Shown: positions 8,640 to 15,393 of the stretch, piece by piece | Position numbering within the stretch: position 1 is the first letter of the stretch | Layout: the number at the start of each line of letters is the position of its first letter | Assembly (NCBI GenBank): GCA_026393695.1 | Contig: JAPKZR010000052.1 | Location: 1-34,261 of the forward strand | Length of the DNA: 34,261 bases | Source of the DNA: Actinomycetota bacterium | GTDB taxonomy: Bacteria > Actinomycetota > Acidimicrobiia > Acidimicrobiales > Ilumatobacteraceae | Direction: 5' to 3' | Translations under genes and position numbers: made by a program | Notes under the pieces: model-generated | The model's input: only the letters and a program-made list of their open reading frames with translations | What the model was told of the DNA's origin: nothing | Databases searched by the model: none

Positions 8640-8655
8640 TGTGAGCCCCGTCACA
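8640..8655. promoter_or_regulatory. CRP-type palindrome TGTGA-N6-TCACA
   Basis: TGTGA GCCCCG TCACA is a perfect match to the half-sites and spacing of the CRP/cAMP-receptor consensus, also used by mycobacterial CRP. It is between the divergent GDPD and whiB genes, immediately upstream of the GDPD ribosome binding site, where a bound protein would block GDPD transcription or early elongation. It is far from the best whiB promoter (about 120 bases upstream of its predicted start site). No binding protein is encoded in the window. Confidence 0.5.
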
Positions 8656-8734
8656 GGGCATGATCTGCCTATCTGTTTTCGTGATGGGGTACATCAAATG
8701 TTTGCCAAATGGACATGTTCTTGAAATCAAGGTC

Positions 8735-8763
8735 TTGTCAAGTCGGCTCGACCAACGTACCGT
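8735..8763 (+). promoter_or_regulatory. Predicted whiB promoter
   Basis: TTGTCA (8735-8740) and TACCGT (8758-8763) are separated by exactly 17 bases and resemble a housekeeping sigma promoter. Transcription would start near 8770, giving whiB a leader of roughly 110 bases that contains the 21-bp tandem repeat. Confidence 0.45.
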
Positions 8764-8790
8764 ACGAGCGCCGCATGAATTGCTATCCCG

Positions 8791-8832
8791 CAAGTCGGGA
8801 TTGTCACTTTTCAAGTCGGGATTGTCACTTTT
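8791..8832 (+). repeat. Exact 21-bp tandem repeat, two copies, in whiB leader
   Basis: Two adjacent identical 21-base units, each beginning CAAGTCGGGATTGTC and ending in TTTT, occupy 8791-8811 and 8812-8832. A partial third CAAGTCGG occurs upstream at 8739-8746. The second copy's GTCAC (8824-8828) is complementary to GTGAC at 8838-8842, so a small hairpin may form. Function unknown: a regulator site or leader RNA element. Confidence 0.9.
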
Positions 8833-8878
8833 TGATGGTGACTTTTCCCACTCCGCCCTTAGTCCGTCAGGAGACGAC

Positions 8879-9178
8879 GTGTCGATTCTCGCGTCAAGCC
8901 TCACCCTCGCTCACGCCGATTATTCATGGCGCGGAGCTTCAATCTGTCGTGACACCGACCCTGACCTGTTCTTCCCAATCGGAACCACAGGCCATGCGCT
9001 CACCCAGATCGCACGGGCCAAAGAAGTGTGCGGTGAATGCCCCGTCAGTGAGCGTTGTCTCGAGTTCGCACTCGAGACCAACCAAGACTCAGGAATCTGG
9101 GGCGGCACCTCTGAAGAAGAGCGCCGCGTCATGCGTCGGGCTCAGGTAGCCCGCAACAAGACCAGCCTCGCCAGCTGA
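8879..9178 (+). CDS. whiB1: WhiB-family [4Fe-4S] transcriptional regulator
   Basis: A 99-residue WhiB protein. The four cluster ligands are C23, C51, C54 and C60 (spacing X27, X2, X5), and the WhiB turn GIWGG is at 72-76, followed by a basic tail. An open frame reaches back to 8660, but AGGAG at 8869-8873 sits five bases before the GTG at 8879, and the protein begins in normal WhiB style there. WhiB proteins bind the sigma-A region 4 and sense nitric oxide, oxygen or redox state. Length and the convergent pdtaS neighbour point to the WhiB1 subgroup: in M. tuberculosis whiB1 and pdtaS are the same convergent pair. The subgroup name is inference. Confidence 0.9.
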   Translation: MSILASSLTLAHADYSWRGASICRDTDPDLFFPIGTTGHALTQIARAKEVCGECPVSERCLEFALETNQDSGIWGGTSEEERRVMRRAQVARNKTSLAS

Positions 9179-9185
9179 TTTCGTC

Positions 9186-9201
9186 CGCCACCGTCGTGGC
9201 G
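9186..9201. terminator. Hairpin between convergent whiB and pdtaS
   Basis: CGCCAC, loop CGTC, GTGGCG form a perfect six-bp stem with a four-base loop in the 40-base gap between the two stop codons. There is no T-run, so it would act as a weak or factor-assisted bidirectional terminator. Confidence 0.4.
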
Positions 9202-9218
9202 TGATGAATGCAAGTCGG

Positions 9219-10709
9219 CTACACGCTTTCGAGTGGCACGCGCAGATCAACCACCGTGCCAGCCCCATGACGGCGCTCGGTAACACCAGCGGCCACAAAG
9301 TCTGCGTCGAGGCTCGCCCGCATCGAGAGTGACCCGGCCAATTCGGTGGTGACCAAGGTGCGCACAATCGACAACCCAAGTCCGGTGGCCTTGCTCAGAT
9401 CGAACGACGGATCGAGGCCGCGCCCATCGTCGAGCACCCGCACTCGAAGCTCAGCGCCATCGTTGGCCAACTGCACAATGACCGTGCCACCCTCGCTGCC
9501 CTCAGGAAAGCCATGATCGACAGCGTTCTGCAACAACTCGGTGAGCACAACGCTGAGCGGCGTTGCCACTGTTGATGGCAAGCGACCTCCATCGCCCTGC
9601 ACCACAAACTGAACCGGACGATCCTCGGACTGCAATCCTTCTTCGGCGAGACGCAACAGTGGACGCACGATCTCGATGAACGCAACATCGTCGCCAGGTT
9701 CGCGTGACAGCGTTTCGTGCACGAGGGCAATCGTTCGGATGCGGCGCACCGACTCGGCGATTGCGGCCTTCGCTTCTTGCGATGTGAGCCGACGGGCCTG
9801 CAACCGCAGCAGCGACGAGATGGTCTGCAAGTTGTTCTTGACCCGATGGTGGATCTCGCGAATGGTGGCGTCTTTCGAGAGCAGCAACCGATCGCGTCGA
9901 CGCAACTCGGTGACGTCGCGCAGCATGAGCATGCCGCCGGTGACGACGCCATCTTCGATGATCGGGATGCACCGCGTGAGCAAGGTGACATCGGCGTTCT
10001 GATCGAACTCTTCAATCACCGGTTCGCTGCGTTCGTAAGCCTGGCGAATAGAGCTGTCGTTGAACCCGAGTTCGGCGAGGCGCATGCCAACGGCGTTGGC
10101 GCTGATGCCCACACGATGCAATGCAGACACTGCGTTCGGCGACGCATAACGAACACGCGCTTCGTCGTCGAGAACCATCGCACCGTCGCCCACGCGTGGC
10201 GCCGCGCCCGAGTCGGCGATGCGACCTGGGAATGGAAACTGGCCCTGCGAAATCATCTTCGCGAATCGATCGAAGATCGACAGATAGGTGCGCTCAAGCT
10301 CACCTGGCTGACGACCAGTGACGCTCGAACGCTCGCGGGTCAAGACCGCAATGACGCGATCCTCGAACCGCACTGGGATAGCGAGCATCTGCGCAGGAGC
10401 CGACTGGCTCTCGACCGCGATATCGCCCTCTTGTACCTCGCCACTGGCCATCGACGACGCGAGCAACGGCAGTTCGTTAGCGCTGGCCCAAGCGCCCACC
10501 CAGTCGCTGAGATAGATGGTCTGGCCCGTAGACGGCCGAACATGTGCGGTGACGAGCCAGCGGCCTTCGCCAGCCGGCACGTAGAGCAAGAGATCGGCGA
10601 AGCTCAAGTCGGCGAGCAAACCCCACTCGGAGACGAGGTGTTGCAGATGTGCTGTTTCGTCTCGCGACAGTGCGGTGTGCTGTCTCGCGAGTTCGGCAAG
10701 GGTCGCCAT
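9219..10709 (-). CDS. pdtaS: PdtaS-type sensor histidine kinase
   Basis: A 496-residue cytoplasmic kinase without membrane segments. Domains in order are an N-terminal GAF-like sensor domain (about 1-155), a PAS domain (about 170-270), a HisKA_2 dimerisation domain with EIHHRVKNNLQTISSLLRLQ (285-304, phosphoacceptor in the HH pair 287-288) and an HATPase_c domain with ELLQNAVDHGF, DDGRGLD and GLGLSIVRT. In mycobacteria PdtaS phosphorylates the antiterminator response regulator PdtaR and senses copper and nitric oxide; no pdtaR gene lies in this window. The start ATG has AGGAG upstream, and GGAGAATC is duplicated 14 bases apart there. An 8-bp tandem repeat lies 47-91 bases upstream. Confidence 0.92.
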   Translation of the reverse strand: MATLAELARQHTALSRDETAHLQHLVSEWGLLADLSFADLLLYVPAGEGRWLVTAHVRPSTGQTIYLSDWVGAWASANELPLLASSMASGEVQEGDIAVESQSAPAQMLAIPVRFEDRVIAVLTRERSSVTGRQPGELERTYLSIFDRFAKMISQGQFPFPGRIADSGAAPRVGDGAMVLDDEARVRYASPNAVSALHRVGISANAVGMRLAELGFNDSSIRQAYERSEPVIEEFDQNADVTLLTRCIPIIEDGVVTGGMLMLRDVTELRRRDRLLLSKDATIREIHHRVKNNLQTISSLLRLQARRLTSQEAKAAIAESVRRIRTIALVHETLSREPGDDVAFIEIVRPLLRLAEEGLQSEDRPVQFVVQGDGGRLPSTVATPLSVVLTELLQNAVDHGFPEGSEGGTVIVQLANDGAELRVRVLDDGRGLDPSFDLSKATGLGLSIVRTLVTTELAGSLSMRASLDADFVAAGVTERRHGAGTVVDLRVPLESV

Positions 10710-10755
10710 GATTCTCCTGTTCGGATTCTCCGGATGGGATTGTCCTGTGGGCTGT

Positions 10756-10800
10756 CGTCAGATCGTCAGATCGTCAGATCGTCAGATCGTCAGACCGTCA
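10756..10800 (-). repeat. 8-bp tandem repeat upstream of pdtaS
   Basis: The unit CGTCAGAT occurs four times perfectly (10756-10787), then once with its last base changed (10788-10795), then partially. It lies in the 113-base gap between the end of an ArsA-type gene and the start of pdtaS, both read on the minus strand. Tandem units of this size are prone to slipped-strand copy-number change; they could also be an array of protein-binding half-sites, since the unit is close to one helical turn. Confidence 0.9.
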
Positions 10801-10822
10801 TCTCTGAGTTTGGCGCATCCGA

Positions 10823-11995
10823 CTAGCTCCAGAGATGATCTCCAAGTTGGAGCAGGCTCCGCAAGTCATTGATGTCGTGGTCGAGCGACGGGGCCGCCAC
10901 CGTGAACGGCGAAAGACGCTCGAGTTCACTGCGGCGTTCGGCTTCCCTCGCGGCGACCATCGCGATGTCGTGAAAGCGATCGGCCACCTCGGTCAGCACC
11001 CCACGAACCACCGCAGGATCTGCGTCCAACACCGATCCAAGGTCGGCGGCCAACGAGCCCGTCTGCGCCGCTTTACGTAGCTGTGCAGCAGCCTTCTCTG
11101 CGGCTGGCTCACGCAGCGCCGAAGGCATCGTGCGGTTCAAGACCATGCCACCGAGGGGCAGATGGCGCTCGCGCAGCGCTTCGGCGAGATACGCCGCCTC
11201 ATATGCGGGCGCGGCCTCGAGCGTGGACACAACGAGAAAAGCTGTCCGCGGATCCGAGAGCAACCGCTCGACTTCGCGAGCACGCTCAACAAAGCCCGTC
11301 TCCATTGTCTGAAACAACACGAAGAACTCGGCGATGTCTTGCAGAAAGCGAGACCCGAGCACCCGATCGGCAACTTGGTAGAACGGCTTCGATGCTGCGG
11401 TGAACAATCGCGATCGATAGGGAACCGTGAGCCAGCGCAACAAGCGACTACCGAAGAACTCCATCATTCGGCCAGGCGAATCGAGAATGTCGAGCGCATT
11501 ACGCGAAGGCGGCGTGTCGATGATGACAAGGTCGTAGCGGCCCGACGAATGGATCTCATGCAGGCGCTCCATCGCGATGTAGTCATGGCTCTGCACAAAC
11601 CGGCCGGTGATGTTTTGGTACAGCGGGTTGGCCAGCACCGTGTCGCGCAACACTTCGTCGGGTGCGTGACGGGCGATGAGTTCATCCCATCCGGCCTTGG
11701 TATCGAGCATGGCGGCCCACAGCTCGCCACGTGGCGTAACCCCGGCGCCAGCGAACGCATCGAGTGGGATCTGGGTTTCAGAGTTTCCGAATGCTTGCAG
11801 TCCGAGTGCGTTGGCGAGACGACGGGCGGGGTCCACAGTGAGCACGAGCACGCGACCACCGATACGAACCGCCGCTTCGGCAGCCAATGACGCCGCAATA
11901 GTTGTCTTGCCGACGCCCCCGCTGCCGCACACGATGATCATTTCCTTCGAGGCGAGCAGGTCGGCAATTCCGCTGTGGGTTTGGGCAGTAGGCAT
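10823..11995 (-). CDS. ArsA/Get3-family P-loop ATPase (second of pair)
   Basis: A 390-residue deviant Walker ATPase: GSGGVGKTT at 24-32, TVDPARRL for switch I and VIIDTPPSRNALDIL for the Walker B region. The TVDPAR motif marks the ArsA/Get3 (anion-transporting ATPase) family. No arsenic genes are present, and tandem actinobacterial pairs of this type (such as Rv3679/Rv3680 of M. tuberculosis) are not classical arsenite pumps; they have been linked to tolerance of toxic metabolites. The start ATG shares one base with the stop of the upstream ATPase gene (TGATG), so translation is coupled and a heterodimer is likely. Confidence 0.9.
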   Translation of the reverse strand: MPTAQTHSGIADLLASKEMIIVCGSGGVGKTTIAASLAAEAAVRIGGRVLVLTVDPARRLANALGLQAFGNSETQIPLDAFAGAGVTPRGELWAAMLDTKAGWDELIARHAPDEVLRDTVLANPLYQNITGRFVQSHDYIAMERLHEIHSSGRYDLVIIDTPPSRNALDILDSPGRMMEFFGSRLLRWLTVPYRSRLFTAASKPFYQVADRVLGSRFLQDIAEFFVLFQTMETGFVERAREVERLLSDPRTAFLVVSTLEAAPAYEAAYLAEALRERHLPLGGMVLNRTMPSALREPAAEKAAAQLRKAAQTGSLAADLGSVLDADPAVVRGVLTEVADRFHDIAMVAAREAERRSELERLSPFTVAAPSLDHDINDLRSLLQLGDHLWS

Positions 11996-12936
11996 CAGAT
12001 CAACTCATCCGATAATGCATCAACAATCTGGCTCACAACGCGCCGACCAACAGCACGCGTGAACAGTTCGGGGATGTAGAGCATCGGAGTGTCGGCCGGA
12101 ACTGCGCCACGCAGCCGCTCGAGATGGCCAGCGCCGACTCGACGTCGGGCCTCGTTCATCCGCGCTGCGTCGACAACTGCGGTGACACTGCGGCCGGCCG
12201 CGCGGGTCATCAGCGGTTGTGCCGCAGGGGTAGACAACTGATCGAACACCGCCATCTCGCGCGTGCCGAACAACGCTGGCAGCACTCGGTTCACCACCAC
12301 CCCAGCGAGATCTACTTTGGTGCGTTCGCGCACTCGATCGAGCAGTTCAATGGTTTCGTTCACGGGCATTTCTTCGGGGGTCGTCACCGTGATCAACCCA
12401 GTGCGCTCGGGATCCTCGAGAATGTCGAGCATCCACTTGGTCTGCTCGCGCACCAAGCCCACCTGCACCAGTTCACTGATCACACGCGGCGCACCGATCT
12501 GGCTCACGATGTGTCCGCTGGCTTCGGCATCAACCACCACGAGGTCGTAGTTGCGTTCACGAACTTCGTAACAGAGCTTGCCGATGGCGAGGATCTCTTT
12601 GACCCCGGGAGCGGCATCGGCAACGAAGTCAAACGTGCGCGCCAACGGACCAATGCGGCCGACGAACGGAATGCGCACGAACAGCTTGAGGTACTCGCGT
12701 AACGAGTCCTCGGTGTTCATCGCCATGCCAAACAGATTCGAATCGATCTGCCTCGGTTGGTACGGAAATGGCGAACAATCGAACGCAGCAGCGAGCGCGC
12801 CTTTGGCGTCCATCTCGCAGACAAGTGTGCGGCGACCGTGTTGCGCAGCAAGCTGGGCAATAGCGGCCGCGACTGTGGTCTTACCAACGCCACCTTTACC
12901 GGTGACGAAGAGCAGCTGACGGTTCAGCAGGTGCAC
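11995..12936 (-). CDS. ArsA/Get3-family P-loop ATPase (first of pair)
   Basis: A 313-residue ATPase with VTGKGGVGKTT (11-21) and, in place of the classical TDPA switch, CEMDAKGALAAAF. LVVVDAEASGHI replaces the usual DTAPTGH, a pattern seen in the shorter member of actinobacterial ArsA pairs. The start is GTG at 12936. It is 46 bases after DUF3107, so the two ATPases and DUF3107 may share a transcript. The different switch residues in the two ATPases suggest they are not redundant and form an asymmetric complex, which is inference. Confidence 0.88.
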   Translation of the reverse strand: MHLLNRQLLFVTGKGGVGKTTVAAAIAQLAAQHGRRTLVCEMDAKGALAAAFDCSPFPYQPRQIDSNLFGMAMNTEDSLREYLKLFVRIPFVGRIGPLARTFDFVADAAPGVKEILAIGKLCYEVRERNYDLVVVDAEASGHIVSQIGAPRVISELVQVGLVREQTKWMLDILEDPERTGLITVTTPEEMPVNETIELLDRVRERTKVDLAGVVVNRVLPALFGTREMAVFDQLSTPAAQPLMTRAAGRSVTAVVDAARMNEARRRVGAGHLERLRGAVPADTPMLYIPELFTRAVGRRVVSQIVDALSDELI

Positions 12937-12982
12937 GGTGACTGACCGAACACGAGCATCAGACCGCCGCGATCATGTGGCT

Positions 12983-13216
12983 TCAGCCGCCAAAGCCGAT
13001 ACGGCGCTCGCTGTCGGTTGTACCGAGCTCGATGTACGCAATCTTCGATGCGGCGACACCGATGTCGCGGCCCTTTTTGTCGGTGAGCCACAGCACATCG
13101 ACGGCGCCAGACAGCGCCGCTTCAACTTTGGTCTTCACTTCAGAGCGGTCGACGTCGTCGGCCAACTCGACGCTGATCTCACGGGGTGCTTGGGTCACGC
13201 CAATGCGTACGTCCAC
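12983..13216 (-). CDS. DUF3107 family protein
   Basis: A 77-residue protein starting VDVRIGVTQAPREISVEL, matching DUF3107, a small family nearly restricted to Actinobacteria with no assigned function. The internal LTDKKGRDIGVAASKIAYIELG is the conserved core ending in a beta strand. The start is GTG at 13216 with AAAGGA seven bases upstream. A TACTAT -10 candidate is at 13254-13249 on the minus strand, implying a short leader. Upstream lies the three-arm repeat at 13291-13351. Confidence 0.88.
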   Translation of the reverse strand: MDVRIGVTQAPREISVELADDVDRSEVKTKVEAALSGAVDVLWLTDKKGRDIGVAASKIAYIELGTTDSERRIGFGG

Positions 13217-13290
13217 GATGGTCCTTTCAACGAACTCAATGCTTGACCATAGTAGGGATCACCGACGCTCGATCTCTGCCTCGTTCCCAA

Positions 13291-13351
13291 GTTTGTTGAA
13301 GACAGTTGGTCAAGGTTCGACCTGTTGTCTTCAACAAACCCTTTGTTGAAG
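13291..13351. repeat. Three-arm inverted/direct repeat able to form alternative hairpins
   Basis: Arm 1 (13291-13304, GTTTGTTGAAGACA) is perfectly complementary to arm 2 (13326-13339), with an inner GGTC/GACC stem (13308-13311 and 13319-13322) around a seven-base loop. Arm 2 (13329-13338) is also perfectly complementary to arm 3 (13342-13351, TTTGTTGAAG) with a CCC loop. Arm 2 therefore has two competing partners. The element sits between the mrp stop and DUF3107, both on the minus strand. In plus-strand RNA the 3x3 internal loop gains two G-U pairs; the minus strand would have A-C mismatches there. It may be a terminator/attenuator, a regulator-binding site or a remnant of a small repeat element. 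Confidence 0.9.
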
Positions 13352-13384
13352 CAAATCCGGCGGCGGCGCACCGGTAGCGATTGC

Positions 13385-14527
13385 TCAGCCGTTGATCTTG
13401 AGGCTTGCGCTGAAGACCTTCTTCGGCTTGAGCTCGGTGGCGATGCGACGCGCCATCTCGTGAAACACCAAACCGGCTTCGCTGCCTGGATCTACTGCGG
13501 CGACCGGACGACCATCGTCGCCGCCTTCGCGAACCGCAGGCACCAACGGCAGCTTGCCCAGCAACGGAACCCCGAGCTCGTCGGCGAGCTCTTGGCCGCC
13601 GCCGTTACCGAAGATTTCGTAATGCTTGCCGTCGTCGCCGGTGAACCAGCTCATGTTCTCGATGATGCCGCGTACCGGAAGGTTGACCTTGGCAGCCATG
13701 GCGGCCGACAGGCGCGCCACTTTCTGCGCAGCCGGCTGAGGTGTGGTGACCACAAAGACCTCGGCGCGGGGCAGGTACTGGCTGAGCGACAGCGCGATGT
13801 CGCCGGTGCCTGGCGGCATGTCGATGAGCAAGAAGTCGGGCTCGTCCCAGAACACGTCGGTGAGGAACTGCTCGAGCGCCTTGTGCAACATTGGCCCGCG
13901 CCAGATGACGGCTTGGCCCTCGGGGACGAAGTAACCAATCGAGATACACCGCACGCCCCATGCCTCTGGTGGGATGAGCATCTGGTCGATGGCCACTGGG
14001 TCGCGATCGGTGCCGAGCATGCGCGGGATGCTGTATCCGTAGATGTCGGCGTCGACAACGCCAACGCTGTATCCCTGCGCGGCCAATGCCACAGCGAGGT
14101 TGGTGGTGACGGTGCTCTTGCCAACGCCACCCTTGCCCGAGGCAATGAGCAACGGGCGTGTCTTGGATCCGACTTCGGCAAACGGAACCTTGCGGCCCTC
14201 GGCGTGGCCATGCGCCTGACCCTGACCAGCGCTGGCGCCGGGGCTGCCGTGCAGTTTGATGCGAAGGTCTTCGCGCTCTTGGTCGGTCATCACCGTGAAG
14301 TCGAGCGCCACGGTGGTCACGCCCAATGGCACCAGCGCGCCGGTGACGCGGTTTTGGATCTCGTTGCGCAACGGGCAACCAGCAATGGTGAGCGCAATCA
14401 GCACAGCGACCGAACCGTCGGGCCGCACTTCGACATTGCGAACCATGCCGAGATCGACAATGGAACGATGCAATTCAGGATCCTCAACAGGGCGCAGCGC
14501 TTCGATGATCTGATCGGGGGTGGGCAT
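13385..14527 (-). CDS. mrp: Mrp/NBP35-type P-loop ATPase, Fe-S cluster carrier
   Basis: A 380-residue Mrp (ApbC). The frame extends to 14626, but the ATG at 14527 (MPTPDQIIEALRPVEDP) has TGGAG upstream and gives the family start. Residues 1-95 form a MIP18/DUF59 domain with the conserved cysteine in LTIAGCPL. The ATPase follows, with ASGKGGVGKST (Walker A), VVDADIYGYSIPRML and LLIDMPPGTGD. The usual C-terminal CxxC pair of many Mrp proteins is absent; ENMSWFTGDDGKHYEIFG has no cysteine there, a pattern shared with other actinobacterial Mrp proteins. It is divergent from a SufR-like Fe-S regulator, which fits a role in cluster delivery. Confidence 0.94.
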   Translation of the reverse strand: MPTPDQIIEALRPVEDPELHRSIVDLGMVRNVEVRPDGSVAVLIALTIAGCPLRNEIQNRVTGALVPLGVTTVALDFTVMTDQEREDLRIKLHGSPGASAGQGQAHGHAEGRKVPFAEVGSKTRPLLIASGKGGVGKSTVTTNLAVALAAQGYSVGVVDADIYGYSIPRMLGTDRDPVAIDQMLIPPEAWGVRCISIGYFVPEGQAVIWRGPMLHKALEQFLTDVFWDEPDFLLIDMPPGTGDIALSLSQYLPRAEVFVVTTPQPAAQKVARLSAAMAAKVNLPVRGIIENMSWFTGDDGKHYEIFGNGGGQELADELGVPLLGKLPLVPAVREGGDDGRPVAAVDPGSEAGLVFHEMARRIATELKPKKVFSASLKING

Positions 14528-14554
14528 GGGCGCTCCAGGCGTGAGGGTTTGGGT

Positions 14555-14591
14555 GCGGTAATTACCACTACGTAGATAGGTAGAATACCGC
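14555..14591. promoter_or_regulatory. mrp/sufR-like divergent operator-promoter region
   Basis: Two similar palindromes, GGTAATTACC (14557-14566) and GGTAGAATACC (14579-14589), start 22 bases apart, two turns of the helix. The second contains TAGAAT (14581-14586), a -10 element six bases before the regulator's ATG at 14593, so that transcript would be leaderless. Another palindrome, CTACGTAG (14568-14575), sits between them. Occupancy would block the regulator's own promoter and probably that of mrp. Confidence 0.6.
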
Positions 14592-14592
14592 C

Positions 14593-15330
14593 ATGACTTC
14601 GGCTGCAGCCACCTCCGGGATGACACCGGGCGCGTTCAGTGCGCAAGTCACAGCAATCACCTCAGCATTTGGCGACCCAACGCGGCGCAGCATCTACCTC
14701 TACACCCGCGAATCGGGCAACGGCGTCACCGCCGCACAGGTGGCCGAGCACTTCGGTTTGCATCCCAATGTTGCTCGCCATCACCTCGACAAACTCGCTG
14801 CCGGCGGATACGTAGAAGTGGCCGTTGAGCGCAGCGAAGGCGGCGGGGCAGGTCGGCCGTCGAAGCACTACCGCGCCGCTGCCGACGCAGAGCCACTCGA
14901 GTTTCCGGTTCGCAGCGACGATCTCGTACTCACCTTGCTCGGACGTTCGCTCGCGATGTTGCCTCGTGAGCAAGCCGAGATCATGGCCGAAGAAGTAGGC
15001 ATCGAATACGGGCGCACCATGGCTCTCGCATTGCAGGGCGCGTCCCCCGATGGCGAAGTTGTGCAGCGATCATTCCGTTCGGCGTTGCATACGGTTGCCG
15101 ATGCACTCACCGCACACGGTTTCGCTGCGCACGCCGATCAGCGCAACAACCAGCTGCGCATCATCAACAACCACTGCCCGTTCGGCGATGTCGCCATCGA
15201 CAACCCAGTGATCTGCGCGGTAGACCGCGGCATGGTCAAGGGCATGCTCAAGGCCTTGTACGGCGACACCGATCCTTCGATCGAGACATCCATACCGCTG
15301 GGCGACCAGTACTGCGTTACGTCGTTCTAA
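14593..15330 (+). CDS. SufR-like winged-helix Fe-S regulator
   Basis: A 245-residue DNA-binding protein. Residues 22-95 form a winged helix: FGDPTRRSIYLYTRE, recognition region VAEHFGLHPNVARHHLDKL and wing GRPSKHYR. The C-terminal domain has C195 and C208 with the C-X12-C spacing of the SufR cluster site, plus C241 five residues from the end. SufR proteins repress Fe-S assembly genes when they carry a cluster. The divergent mrp gene is a sensible target. I call it SufR-like, not sufR, because the third and fourth ligands do not follow the classical spacing and no suf operon is in view. The ATG at 14593 follows a -10 box by six bases, indicating a leaderless mRNA. Confidence 0.82.
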   Translation: MTSAAATSGMTPGAFSAQVTAITSAFGDPTRRSIYLYTRESGNGVTAAQVAEHFGLHPNVARHHLDKLAAGGYVEVAVERSEGGGAGRPSKHYRAAADAEPLEFPVRSDDLVLTLLGRSLAMLPREQAEIMAEEVGIEYGRTMALALQGASPDGEVVQRSFRSALHTVADALTAHGFAAHADQRNNQLRIINNHCPFGDVAIDNPVICAVDRGMVKGMLKALYGDTDPSIETSIPLGDQYCVTSF

Positions 15331-15393
15331 ACAATCTCAAACGTCGCACGTCGCATCGCCCATCTCAACCATCTCATCCGCCCAGTTTCTGCC

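Noticed and set aside
8791-8832. CRISPR-like repeat
   Set aside because: Only two adjacent copies with no spacers; a tandem duplication, not an array. The same applies to the 8-bp array at 10756-10800.
8660-8878. N-terminal extension of WhiB
   Set aside because: AGGAG before the GTG at 8879 and normal WhiB length favour the short form; the extension merely reads through the tandem repeat (KSGLSLF twice).
9717-10826. 369-codon plus-strand open frame opposite pdtaS
   Set aside because: Antisense shadow of a well-conserved kinase gene; composition (many His, Arg and Gln) is typical of reverse frames in GC-rich DNA and shows no domain.
10823-12936. Arsenite export (ArsA) system
   Set aside because: No arsB, arsR or arsD gene nearby and altered switch motifs; kept as ArsA-family ATPases only.
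13325-14575. 416-codon plus-strand open frame opposite mrp
   Set aside because: Fully antisense to Mrp with all its motifs intact; no recognizable domain or ribosome site.
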